Source: an uncultured Aquimonas sp.
Lineage (GTDB): Bacteria > Pseudomonadota > Gammaproteobacteria > Xanthomonadales > Xanthomonadaceae
Direction of reading: 5' to 3'
DNA length: 64,000 bases
Assembly: GCF_937888285.1 (NCBI RefSeq)
Contig: NZ_CALART010000008.1
Coordinates: forward strand, 62,001-126,000
Part shown: positions 34,301 to 43,328 of the stretch, one piece after another
How positions within the stretch are numbered: position 1 is the stretch's first letter
How the letters are laid out: every line of letters starts with the position of its first letter
Notes under the pieces: generated by a model
What the model saw: only the letters and a program-made list of their open reading frames with translations
The model's database searches: none
What the model was told of the DNA's origin: nothing
Translations under genes and position numbers: made by a program

Positions 34301-35608
34301 TCAGCCTTGCCTTGTCTGCATGATCTCCGGCAGATCGGTCTCGCGGCTGAGTTGCGGGTTGCGGGCCAGTTCCATGCGGCGGATTGCAAAGTGCATCCAA
34401 ACCAGGGCCGCTGCGACCAGCACGAAGAGCAGCATGAAGCAGCTGGTCCACACGCCCAGCAGATCGTTCAACGCGCCGAAGGTGATCGGCAGGATGAAGC
34501 CGCCAAGGCCCCCGATCATGCCAACCACGCCGGCCACCGAGCCAACGTTGTCGGGGTAATAGACAGGGATGTGTTTGTACACCGCCGCCTTACCCAGCGA
34601 CATGAAAAAACCCAGCACGAACACCAGCACGGTGAAGGGCAGTACGCCCATGGCGAGCGTGAACTCAATTGGGCCCTTGATGCCCTGAACCACATAGGAG
34701 GTGGTCGGATACGACAGCAGGAAGGTACAGATCACCGAGCCAATAAAGGTCCAGTACATCACTTTGCGCGCGCCGTACTTGTCCGACGCCCAGCCGCCAA
34801 CGATGCGGAACAGGCTCGCGGGAATCGAATACGCTGCAGCAATCATGCCCGCCGTCGCAAGGTCGAGACCGTAGGCACCGACCAGATAGCGCGGCAGCCA
34901 CAGGGCAAGCGCGACGAAGGCGCCGAACACGAAGAAGTAGTACAGCGAGAAGCGCCAGACCTGCAGATTCTTCAGCGGTCGCATCTGCACCATGAAGGGC
35001 ACCGGCTGGACGCCGCGCGCGCGTCGTTCGACCAGGTCGGGCTCGTCCTTGGTGGTCAGGTAGAACAGCACCGCGGCGACTGCGAGCGCCACCGCCCAGA
35101 TCTGAGCCACGCCCTGCCAGCCCATCGCCACCATCACCAGCGGCGCCAGCAGCTTGGTGACAGCCGAACCGATGTTGCCGGCACCCACGATGCCCAGTGC
35201 GGTGCCCTGGCGTTCCTTGGGAAACCACTTCGACACGTAGGTAATGACCACCGTGAAGCTGCCGCCGGCGATACCGATTCCGAGTGCCGCCACCAGATAC
35301 ATGGTGTAGGTATGCGCGTAGGTCAGCAGCCAGGTGGAAATGGCGCCGGCCAGCATGACCCCGGTGAACACGATGCGACCGCCAAACTGCTCGGTCCACA
35401 CGCCGAGGAAGATGCGCGAGAGCGAACCCGTCAGGATCGGCGTGGCCACCAGCAGGCCGAACTCGGTGTCATTGAGTCCGAGTTCCGCCTTGATCTGGAC
35501 GCCGATGATGGAAAAGATCGTCCACACCGCGAAGCTGATGGTGAAGGCTGAAGTACCCGCCCAAAGAGCGGTCTGCTGTGCGCCACGGGGAACCGTCTGC
35601 GTATTCAT
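34301..35608 (-). CDS. narK: Nitrate/nitrite transporter of the NarK family (distal copy)
   Basis: 435-residue MFS transporter with 12 predicted helices. NarK signature regions are present: SRIFLGVWTEQFGGR, GIAGGSFTVVITYVSKWFP and GMIGGLGGFILPI, including the glycine-rich nitrate signatures of helices 5 and 11. Last gene of the nar operon, 65 nt after the PpiC-type gene, and not like the first narK in N-terminal sequence. Two dissimilar NarK proteins in one cluster usually mean one nitrate/proton symporter and one nitrate/nitrite exchanger; which is which cannot be settled here. Confidence 0.92.
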   Translation of the reverse strand: MNTQTVPRGAQQTALWAGTSAFTISFAVWTIFSIIGVQIKAELGLNDTEFGLLVATPILTGSLSRIFLGVWTEQFGGRIVFTGVMLAGAISTWLLTYAHTYTMYLVAALGIGIAGGSFTVVITYVSKWFPKERQGTALGIVGAGNIGSAVTKLLAPLVMVAMGWQGVAQIWAVALAVAAVLFYLTTKDEPDLVERRARGVQPVPFMVQMRPLKNLQVWRFSLYYFFVFGAFVALALWLPRYLVGAYGLDLATAGMIAAAYSIPASLFRIVGGWASDKYGARKVMYWTFIGSVICTFLLSYPTTSYVVQGIKGPIEFTLAMGVLPFTVLVFVLGFFMSLGKAAVYKHIPVYYPDNVGSVAGVVGMIGGLGGFILPITFGALNDLLGVWTSCFMLLFVLVAAALVWMHFAIRRMELARNPQLSRETDLPEIMQTRQG

Positions 35609-35673
35609 GTCGGATTTCGGGGCAGGTGGAATTCGAAAACCTGCGCGTTGGCGCGATCGCCTCGGCGCTTCGC

Positions 35674-36588
35674 TCAGGCCGCTTCGAGGGTTTCGAGCCC
35701 GCGCACTTCGTAGCGCTCGGCCAAGATGTTCAGATACTGGTGCAGGGCGTTCTGCCGCACCTGGGTCTCCAGATAGGCGGCGATGCGAGCGCGACAGTCC
35801 TCGAAGCTGAGAGCCTCGCCGGGCTTCAGTTCATCGAGCAGCACGACATGGTGGCCATAGCGGCTCTCCACGGTCAGGCCGGCGAGGCCCGGCTTCAACC
35901 GGAACACCTGGCGCTCGAATTCGGGCACGGTCTCGCCGGAAGCGATCCAGCCCAGATCGCCGCCTTGCTCTCGCGAAGGGCATGCAGAGTGCTTTTCGGC
36001 CAGCTCGGAGAAGCGGTCGGCCTCCAGCTTCAGCATCTCGATCAACTGTTCACCGAGCTCGCGGGCTTTGTTGCGCGCATAGCCGTCCGCTGGAGCAGCG
36101 GCCAACAGGATGTGCCGCACCCGCGCCCGGTCCGGTGCGTGCATGCGCTCGCGATTGGCTTCGTAGTAGCGGCGGCAATCGTCCTCGCTGGGTTCGGGAG
36201 TATCGATCTCACGCTCGATCAGCACGCGGATCGCGGCTTCCTCGTGGGTCTCGGCACCTTCGGGCTGGGCGTCCTGCGCCAGGCCCAAACGCTCGATCTC
36301 GAGCCGCAGCAGCTCGCGTACAACCAGCGCACGCGCCGCATCCGCGCGGGACTGCTCGGGGCGCGGGGCGCGATGGTGCTGCATCTCGCGCGCGATCTCG
36401 GCCTCGCTGATGGGCGTGGCGCCAACATGGATGAACACCGGCGCCGGCCCTGGCAGGGGCTGGCTGGGGTCGTCCGCATGATCGTGCTCATGGTTCTGCG
36501 CAGCCGCCAGACCCGGGGTGGCGGTGCCCGCCTCCCCGGCCGTCTTGCGCGGGCTGTCGTCCAGCAGGACAGGAATGTTCAGTCGCAT
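35674..36588 (-). CDS. PpiC/parvulin-type peptidyl-prolyl isomerase of the nar operon
   Basis: 304 residues. No clear signal peptide. A His/Asp-rich linker (HEHDHADD, about 35-42), a SurA/NifM-like helical region, and a parvulin domain (about 155-250; RVRHILLAA, GGDLGWI, GHHVVLLDEL). Start at ATG 36588, 4 nt after the narI stop. The same gene order, narI then a PpiC-type isomerase, is known in Pseudomonas nar operons. It may assist folding or cofactor loading of nitrate reductase. Confidence 0.87.
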   Translation of the reverse strand: MRLNIPVLLDDSPRKTAGEAGTATPGLAAAQNHEHDHADDPSQPLPGPAPVFIHVGATPISEAEIAREMQHHRAPRPEQSRADAARALVVRELLRLEIERLGLAQDAQPEGAETHEEAAIRVLIEREIDTPEPSEDDCRRYYEANRERMHAPDRARVRHILLAAAPADGYARNKARELGEQLIEMLKLEADRFSELAEKHSACPSREQGGDLGWIASGETVPEFERQVFRLKPGLAGLTVESRYGHHVVLLDELKPGEALSFEDCRARIAAYLETQVRQNALHQYLNILAERYEVRGLETLEAA

Positions 36589-36592
36589 GGCA

Positions 36593-37294
36593 TCAGCGCC
36601 CGTTGTAGTCCAGCGGCGCCTGGCGACGACGCACGATCTGGTAGGGCCGGGTGAGGTAGCCGAGCGGAATACTCCACACATGCACCAGGCGGGTGAACGG
36701 CGTGATCAGGATCAGGAACAGACCGAGGCTGATGTGCGCCTTGTAGATCCAGTGCGCGTCGGCCACGTAGTCCGCAGCACCGCCGCGGAAGGTGACAATG
36801 TGCTGCGCCCACTCGCCCAGCTTGACCATCTGCGAACCGTCCATATGGTCGGCCGAAACTATGATCGAACACATGCCGAGAATCAGCTGGGCGTAGAGCA
36901 ACACCAGCACCAGCAGGTCGCGACCGCTGCCGGCCGCACGCACTCGGGCATTGCTGATGCGGCGGACCAGCAGAATGCTCATCCCGATGAAGCACATCAG
37001 GCCGAAGATGCCACCCACGACCATCGCCACCAGCTGCTTCTGGGCGCTGCTGATGAAGGGCTCGTACACCGCATGCGGCGTCAGCAGGCCGACAAAGTGA
37101 CCGCCCAGGATGGCGAGGATGCCGATGTGGAACCAGTTGCTGCCCAGCCGCATCCACTTGCTCGAAAGCAGCTGGCTGGAACCGGTGCGCCAGGTATAGG
37201 CACCGTGGTCGAAGCGGGCCCAGCAGCCGATGGCGAAGACCGCCATCGCGATGTAGGGGAAGATCTGGAAGAGGAAGTAGTTGAGTGCGTTCAT
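36593..37294 (-). CDS. narI: Respiratory nitrate reductase, gamma subunit (cytochrome b)
   Basis: 233 residues, five membrane helices. Dihaem cytochrome b that takes electrons from quinol at the periplasmic face and passes them to NarH. The histidine ligands expected in helices 2 and 5 are available (HIGILAILGGHFVG, around residues 56-67, and HISLGLFL, RLVHVW near residues 195-216). The start overlaps the narJ stop by 4 nt. The C-terminus ends soon after the last helix, as usual. Confidence 0.95.
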   Translation of the reverse strand: MNALNYFLFQIFPYIAMAVFAIGCWARFDHGAYTWRTGSSQLLSSKWMRLGSNWFHIGILAILGGHFVGLLTPHAVYEPFISSAQKQLVAMVVGGIFGLMCFIGMSILLVRRISNARVRAAGSGRDLLVLVLLYAQLILGMCSIIVSADHMDGSQMVKLGEWAQHIVTFRGGAADYVADAHWIYKAHISLGLFLILITPFTRLVHVWSIPLGYLTRPYQIVRRRQAPLDYNGR

Positions 37295-37977
37295 GGGCTC
37301 ACCTGCGATGCGGTCGGGCGGGCGCCGGCGGGCAGTCGGCGCGGCGGCGAACAGTCGTCCTGAGGGGCTTCAACGCCAAAGCGCACGGCCTCTTCTTCCC
37401 AGACCTTGTCCATGGCCTCGGGCGTGTCGTCACGCGGCTCCTCGCTGGCCTTGCGGCGCATGAGGGCCAGGTCGACCTTGCCCTGGCCCACTTCGACCAG
37501 GGTTTCAAGAAGTGCCGCATAGGGACTGTTGCGCTCGGCTGCGCGACCGGCCAGCAGGCCGATGATGTGGGCCACATGGCCCAGCCAGTCGACCACTTCG
37601 GCCTCGGGCCGATGCGCGAGGTACTCAAGCACCAGCGGCAGGTAGTCAGGAAGCTCGCGCGAATCCAGCTCGAATCCATTGCGGCGATAGGTCTCGATCA
37701 TGTCGACCATGGCCTGGCCGCGGTCGCGCGATTCGCCGTAGATGTGCTCGAACAGCAGCAGGCTCATCGCCCGCCCGCGATCGAACAGACCCAGCCAACG
37801 TTCCTGTGCCGCCATCGGCTCCAGTCCGAACAGCTCGTCGGCAAATTGCTTCAGCTGCTGGGCGCGCGCCGCCGGCAGGCCGCTGTCGGCGCAGGCCGAC
37901 AGCAGTTCCTCGCGATGCGCCCAAAGCTCGTCCCGGGGGTAGTCGAGCAGCACCCCGATCAACTTCAGGGCTTTCAT
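37291..37977 (-). CDS. narJ: Nitrate reductase molybdenum cofactor assembly chaperone
   Basis: 228-residue all-helical chaperone of the NarJ/TorD type; it binds apo-NarG and controls Moco insertion and membrane attachment, and is not part of the final enzyme. Typical stretches: LIGVLLDYPRDELW at the N-terminus and LPLVLEYLAHRP (about 115-126). Overlaps narH and narI by 4 nt each (ATGA), so subunit synthesis is translationally coupled. Confidence 0.94.
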   Translation of the reverse strand: MKALKLIGVLLDYPRDELWAHREELLSACADSGLPAARAQQLKQFADELFGLEPMAAQERWLGLFDRGRAMSLLLFEHIYGESRDRGQAMVDMIETYRRNGFELDSRELPDYLPLVLEYLAHRPEAEVVDWLGHVAHIIGLLAGRAAERNSPYAALLETLVEVGQGKVDLALMRRKASEEPRDDTPEAMDKVWEEEAVRFGVEAPQDDCSPPRRLPAGARPTASQVSP

Positions 37978-39521
37978 GCGCGCTCCCGTTCCGGCGTTTG
38001 ACGCGCCGGCGGCACGTGATAAGTGGTTGTGGCCTTGCCGCCGAACAGGGCGGCACCGTCGGAGCCCGGCGAGCAGCCGTCGCCGAAGGTGAAGCCGCAG
38101 CCGCCGCGTTCGCCGAAGGCGTCGTTCGCATACTCGCGATGCGCGGTCGGGATGACGAAGCGATCCTCGTAGTTGGCGATCGCGAGGTAGCGGTACATCT
38201 CCTCCGCCTGCTGCTTGGTCAGTCCGACCTGTTTCAGCACGTCGAGATCCTCGACGCCGTCGACGTTCATGGCACGCCGCCAGGCGCGCATGGCCAGCAT
38301 GCGCTCAAGCGCCACCACGACCGGTCGCTCGTCGCCTGCAGTCAGCATATTGGCGAGGTAACGCACTGGGATGCGCAGCGAACCCACATCCGGAATCTCG
38401 CCATTCTTGCCGACCCGGCCGGCGTCGGCCGCCGACTGGATCGGCGACAGCGGCGGCACGTACCACACCATCGGCAGGGTGCGGTATTCCGGATGCAGGG
38501 GCAGGGCCAGCTTCCAGTCGATCGCCATCTTGTAGACCGGCGAGGCCTTGGCGGCCTCCAGCCAACTGTCAGGAATTCCTTCGGCACGAGCCGCAGCGAT
38601 GACCTTGGGATCGAAGGGGTCGAGGAAGATCTCCAGATGCGCCGGGTAGAGGTCCTTCTCGTTGGCAACCGAGGCCGCCGCCTGAATGCGATCGGCGTCG
38701 TACAGCATCACACCCAGGTAGCGGATGCGGCCCACGCACGTCTCCGAGCACACGGTGGGCTCGCCCATCTCGATGCGCGGGTAGCAGAAAATGCATTTCT
38801 CCGACTTGCCCGACTTCCAGTTGTAATAGATCTTCTTGTAGGGACAGGCCGAGACGCACATGCGCCAGCCGCGGCACTTGTCCTGGTCGATGAGGACGAT
38901 GCCATCCTCCTCGCGCTTATAGATCGCACCGCTCGGACACGCGGCCACGCAGGCCGGATTGAGGCAGTGCTCGCACAGACGCGGCAGGTACATCATGAAG
39001 GTCTTTTCGAAGGCGCCGTAGATCTCGCGCTGCACGCCGTCGAAGTTCTTGTCCTTGCTGCGCTTGGCGAACTCGGTACCGAGGATTTCCTCCCAGTTCG
39101 GACCCCAGTGGATCTTCTGCATGCGCTCGCCGGAGATCAGCGATCGCGGACGCGCGGTCGGCTGGTGCTGGCCTTCGGGCGCCTGATGCAGGTGCTGGTA
39201 GTCGAAGTCGAAGGGCTCGTAGTAGTCGTCGATCTGCGGCAGGTCGGGGTTGGCGAAGATCTTGGCCAGCAGACGGAAGCGCCCGCCCGCCTTCAACTGC
39301 AGCTTGCCGCCGCCGTTCTTGACCCAGCCGCCATTCCACTTCTGCTGGTTTTCCCATTCCTTGGGATAGCCCACGCCGGGCTTGGTTTCGACGTTGTTGA
39401 ACCAGGCGTACTCGACGCCTTCGCGGGAAGTCCAGACGTTCTTGCAGGTGATCGAGCAGGTGTGGCAACCGATGCACTTGTCGAGGTTCAGGACCATCGC
39501 GATCTGGGCACGGACTTTCAT
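37974..39521 (-). CDS. narH: Respiratory nitrate reductase, beta subunit
   Basis: 515-residue iron-sulfur electron-transfer subunit. Cysteine groups: CIGCHTCSITC (C16, C19, C22, C26), LCEHCLNPACVAACP, CRGWRMCVSACP and CIFCYPRI with CSETCVG. In the third group Trp replaces a cysteine (CxxWxxC), giving the 3Fe-4S cluster typical of NarH, beside three 4Fe-4S clusters. ATGA overlaps on both sides with narG and narJ. Confidence 0.97.
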   Translation of the reverse strand: MKVRAQIAMVLNLDKCIGCHTCSITCKNVWTSREGVEYAWFNNVETKPGVGYPKEWENQQKWNGGWVKNGGGKLQLKAGGRFRLLAKIFANPDLPQIDDYYEPFDFDYQHLHQAPEGQHQPTARPRSLISGERMQKIHWGPNWEEILGTEFAKRSKDKNFDGVQREIYGAFEKTFMMYLPRLCEHCLNPACVAACPSGAIYKREEDGIVLIDQDKCRGWRMCVSACPYKKIYYNWKSGKSEKCIFCYPRIEMGEPTVCSETCVGRIRYLGVMLYDADRIQAAASVANEKDLYPAHLEIFLDPFDPKVIAAARAEGIPDSWLEAAKASPVYKMAIDWKLALPLHPEYRTLPMVWYVPPLSPIQSAADAGRVGKNGEIPDVGSLRIPVRYLANMLTAGDERPVVVALERMLAMRAWRRAMNVDGVEDLDVLKQVGLTKQQAEEMYRYLAIANYEDRFVIPTAHREYANDAFGERGGCGFTFGDGCSPGSDGAALFGGKATTTYHVPPARQTPERERA

Positions 39522-42500
39522 CGGGCTGCCTCCTCGGTGGCCGGGACCGGCTCACCATCGAGCCAGTCCACCTTGTTCATTTTTCTGACAACCACCAGCT
39601 CGTCGCGGTTGGTCCCAACCGTGCCGTAGTAGTTGAACCCGTAAGCGAGCTGCGCGTAGCCGCCGATCATGTGGGTCGGCTTGACCACCACGCGAGTCAC
39701 CGAGTTATGGATACCGCCGCGGGTACCAGTGATCTCGGAGCCTGGCGTGTTGAGGATGCGTTCCTGCGCGTGATACATCATCGCGATGCCGTTCATCATG
39801 CGCTGGCTCACCACCGCGCGCGCGGCGATGGCGCCGTTGACGTTGAACAGTTCGATCCAGTCGTTGTCCTCGATGCCCGCGGACTTCGCGTCATCCTCGG
39901 ACAGCCATACGATCGGGCCGCCGCGCGACAGGGTCTGCATGATCAGGTTGTCGCTGTAGGTGCTGTGGATGCCCCACTTCTGGTGCGGGGTGATCCAGTT
40001 CAGCACGATCTCGCGGTTGCCGTTCGGCTTCTTGCCGATGATCGGCTTGATCGTCTTGGTGTCGACCGGCGGGCGGTACTGCATGAAACCCTCGCCGAAA
40101 TCGCGCATCCACTCGTGGTCCTGGTAGAACTGCTGGCGACCGGTCAGGGTGCGCCATGGAATCAGTTCATGGACGTTGGTGTAGCCGGCGTTGTAGCTGA
40201 CGTTCTCGTCCTCCAGACCCGACCAGATCGGCGAGCTGATGATCTTGCGCGGCTGCGCCTGGATGTCGCGGAAGCGGATCGCCTCGTGCTCCTTGCCGAC
40301 GGCGAGATGGGTGTGCTCACGGCCAGTGAAGGTGCCGAGCGATTCCCAAGCCTTCACCGCGACATGGCCATTGGTCTCGGGCGCCAGGTGCATGATGGCT
40401 TCGGCAGCGTCGATCGCGGTTTCCAGCTGCGGCCGCCCCTGGCTGACGCCTTCAGCCTTGACCGCGCTGTTGAGCTTGGCGAGGAATTCGACCTCGTGCT
40501 TGGTATCCCAGCTCATGCCCTTGCCGCCATTGCCCTGCTTGTCGAGCAGCGGACCCAGCGAGCTGAATTTCTTGTACAGGTTCGGGTAGTCGCGCTCGAC
40601 AACCACCATGCTGGGGGCGGTCTTGCCCGGGATCAGATCGCACTGCCCCTTCTTCCAGTCGGTCACGCCGTAGGGCATGGCGATTTCATTGGGGGTGTCG
40701 TGCAGGGTCGGCACCAGCACCAGGTCCCTCTCGACGCCGAGCACGCCCGGCGCCAGCTGGCTGACCGTGTGGGCGATGCCCTTGAAGATCTCCCAGTCCG
40801 AGCGCGCCTCCCAAGCCGGGTCCACCGCCTTTGACAGCGGGTGGATGAAGGGATGCATGTCTGATGTGTTGAGGTCGTCCTTCTCGTACCAGGTCGCGGT
40901 CGGCAACACGATGTCGCTGTACAGCGCCGTGGTGCACATGCGGAAGTCCAGCGTCACCAGCAGATCGAGCTTGCCTTCCGGTGCTTCGTCCCGCCATTTG
41001 ATCTCTTCCGGCTTGGCCGCGCCGCGCTCGCCGAGGTCCTTGCCCTGCAGGCCATGGCGTGTGCCCAGCAGGTGCTTCAGCATGTACTCGTGGCCCTTGC
41101 CCGAGCTGCCCAACAGATTGCTGCGCCAGATGAACAGGTTGCGCGGGTAGTTCTCCGGCGCATCCGGATCGGCGAAGGCGAAGTCGAGGCTTCCGTCCTT
41201 GAGCTTCCCGACCGCGTAGTCAACGGGAGCCACGCCCGCGGCTTCCGCCTCGCGCACCAGCTTCATCGGATTGGTGTTCAGCTGGGGCAGCGACGGCAGC
41301 CAGCCCATGCGCACGGCGCGCAGGTTGTAGTCGGCCAGCGAGCCGCTGTACTTCGACTTGTCAGCCAGCGGCGAGAGGATTTCCTCAACGCCGAGCTTCT
41401 CGTAGCGGTACTGGCTGGAGTTGAAGTAGAAGAAGCTGGTGCCGTTCATCTGCCGCGGCGGCTTGCTCCAGTCGGTTCCGAAAGCGATCGGCGCCCAGCC
41501 CGACTGCGGACGCAGCTTCTCCTGCCCCACGTAGTGCGCCCAGCCACCACCGGTTTGGCCCACGCAGCCACACATCACGAGCATGTTGATCAGCCCGCGA
41601 TAGTTCATGTCGTTGTGGAACCAGTGGTTCATCGCCGCGCCGACGATGACCATGCTGCGGCCATGCGTCTTGTCGGCGGTGCGCGCGAACTCACGCGCGA
41701 TCTGGATCACCTCGGCACGCGGCACGCCTGTGATCTTTTCCTGCCAGGCCGGCGTACCCGGCACGTTGTCGTCGTAGCTCCTGGCGACGTTGCCGCCACC
41801 CAGCCCGCGGTCCACGCCGTACTGCGCCAGCAGCAAGTCATAGACCGACGCCACCAGCCACTCCTTGCCATCGGCCAGGTTCAGGCGCTTGACCGGGACG
41901 TTGCGCTCCAGAACATCGCTGAACTTGGACTCGGTCCAGTACTCGTTCTCGATGCCGCCGAAGTAGGGGAAGCTGACCGACTCGACACCGTCGGCGTGGT
42001 CCTTCAGGGAAAGGCGCAGGCGGGTTTCGCGACCGGCGCTGTCCTTCTCTTCGATGTTCCACTTGCCCTTCTCGCCCCAGCGGAAGCCCACCGAGCCGTT
42101 GGGCACGGTGATGTCACCGCTGTTGTCGTCGATCGCCAGCGTCTTCCACTCGGGATTGTTGGTCTCGCCCAAACCACCGAGATCGGCCGCACGCAGGTAG
42201 CGCTCCGGCACCAGACGTCCATCGGCGCGGCGCTCCAGCCGGACCAGCATCGGCATGTCGCTGTACTGCCGGCAGTAGTCGGTGAAGTACTGCGAGGGCT
42301 GGTCGACGTGGAATTCGCGCAGGATCACATGACCGAAGGCGAAGGCCAGCGCCGCGTCGGTGCCCTGCTTGGGATGCAGCCAGTGGTCGGTGAGCTTGGC
42401 GACTTCGGAATAGTCCGGCGTGATCGCCACCGTCTTGGTGCCGTTGTAGCGCGCCTCGGTGAAGAAGTGCGCATCCGGCGTGCGGGTCTGCGGAACGTTG

Positions 42501-43261
42501 GAGCCCCAGGCGATGATGTAGCGGCTGTTGTACCAGTCGGCCGACTCAGGCACGTCGGTCTGCTCGCCCCAGATCTGCGGGCTTGACGGCGGCAGGTCGC
42601 AATACCAGTCGTAGAAGCTCAGGCAGCCGCCGCCCAGCAGCGACAGGTAGCGCGCACCGGCCGCATAGCTGACCATCGACATGGCCGGAATCGGCGAGAA
42701 GCCGACGACGCGGTCCGGGCCGAACTCCTTGACCGTGTACAGATTGGAGGCGGCAATGATCTCGTTGACCTCGTCCCAGGTCGAGCGCACGAAGCCGCCC
42801 ATGCCGCGCTTCTGCTTGTAAGTCTTGGCCTTGACCGGATCACTGACGATGCTGGCCCAGGCCTCGACCGGCGATTTCGACTTGCGCGCTTCCCGCCACA
42901 GCTTGAGCAGTGCCGCGCGGATCAGCGGGTACTTCACCCGGTTAGCGCTGTACAGGTACCAGGAATAGCTGGCGCCACGCGGGCAGCCACGCGGCTCGTG
43001 GTTGGGCAGATCCGGTCGAGTGCGCGGGTAGTCGGTCTGCTGGGTCTCCCAAGTGACCAGACCGTTCTTGACGTAGACCTTCCAGCTGCAGGAGCCGGTG
43101 CAGTTCACGCCGTGGGTGGAGCGCACGATCTTGTCGTACTGCCAGCGACGCCGATAGCTGTCTTCCCAGCTGCGGTCCTCGCGACGGGTCGCACCGTGGC
43201 CGTCCGCGAACGGTTCCGGCGCAGGCTTGAAGAAGTTGAGACGGTCGAGGAAGTAGCTCAT
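39518..43261 (-). CDS. narG: Respiratory nitrate reductase, alpha subunit
   Basis: 1247-residue Mo-bis-MGD catalytic subunit that reduces nitrate to nitrite on the cytoplasmic side. Residues His50, Cys54, Cys58 (HGVNCTGSCSW) and Cys93 (RGCPRG) bind the FS0 cluster with the His ligand typical of NarG. The Mo-ligand Asp is expected in GEQTDVPESADW (about 238-249). N-terminal MSYFLDRLNFF is the usual NarG start; no Tat signal, so the membrane-bound Nar type, not Nap. 67 nt separate it from the upstream narK. Confidence 0.97.
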   Translation of the reverse strand: MSYFLDRLNFFKPAPEPFADGHGATRREDRSWEDSYRRRWQYDKIVRSTHGVNCTGSCSWKVYVKNGLVTWETQQTDYPRTRPDLPNHEPRGCPRGASYSWYLYSANRVKYPLIRAALLKLWREARKSKSPVEAWASIVSDPVKAKTYKQKRGMGGFVRSTWDEVNEIIAASNLYTVKEFGPDRVVGFSPIPAMSMVSYAAGARYLSLLGGGCLSFYDWYCDLPPSSPQIWGEQTDVPESADWYNSRYIIAWGSNVPQTRTPDAHFFTEARYNGTKTVAITPDYSEVAKLTDHWLHPKQGTDAALAFAFGHVILREFHVDQPSQYFTDYCRQYSDMPMLVRLERRADGRLVPERYLRAADLGGLGETNNPEWKTLAIDDNSGDITVPNGSVGFRWGEKGKWNIEEKDSAGRETRLRLSLKDHADGVESVSFPYFGGIENEYWTESKFSDVLERNVPVKRLNLADGKEWLVASVYDLLLAQYGVDRGLGGGNVARSYDDNVPGTPAWQEKITGVPRAEVIQIAREFARTADKTHGRSMVIVGAAMNHWFHNDMNYRGLINMLVMCGCVGQTGGGWAHYVGQEKLRPQSGWAPIAFGTDWSKPPRQMNGTSFFYFNSSQYRYEKLGVEEILSPLADKSKYSGSLADYNLRAVRMGWLPSLPQLNTNPMKLVREAEAAGVAPVDYAVGKLKDGSLDFAFADPDAPENYPRNLFIWRSNLLGSSGKGHEYMLKHLLGTRHGLQGKDLGERGAAKPEEIKWRDEAPEGKLDLLVTLDFRMCTTALYSDIVLPTATWYEKDDLNTSDMHPFIHPLSKAVDPAWEARSDWEIFKGIAHTVSQLAPGVLGVERDLVLVPTLHDTPNEIAMPYGVTDWKKGQCDLIPGKTAPSMVVVERDYPNLYKKFSSLGPLLDKQGNGGKGMSWDTKHEVEFLAKLNSAVKAEGVSQGRPQLETAIDAAEAIMHLAPETNGHVAVKAWESLGTFTGREHTHLAVGKEHEAIRFRDIQAQPRKIISSPIWSGLEDENVSYNAGYTNVHELIPWRTLTGRQQFYQDHEWMRDFGEGFMQYRPPVDTKTIKPIIGKKPNGNREIVLNWITPHQKWGIHSTYSDNLIMQTLSRGGPIVWLSEDDAKSAGIEDNDWIELFNVNGAIAARAVVSQRMMNGIAMMYHAQERILNTPGSEITGTRGGIHNSVTRVVVKPTHMIGGYAQLAYGFNYYGTVGTNRDELVVVRKMNKVDWLDGEPVPATEEAAR

Positions 43262-43328
43262 GGCTGGGAACTCCGGTGGAAGCCTCGCGTATGCATCGAT
43301 GCGTTCGTGTCTGGCGTGGTGAGGGGAA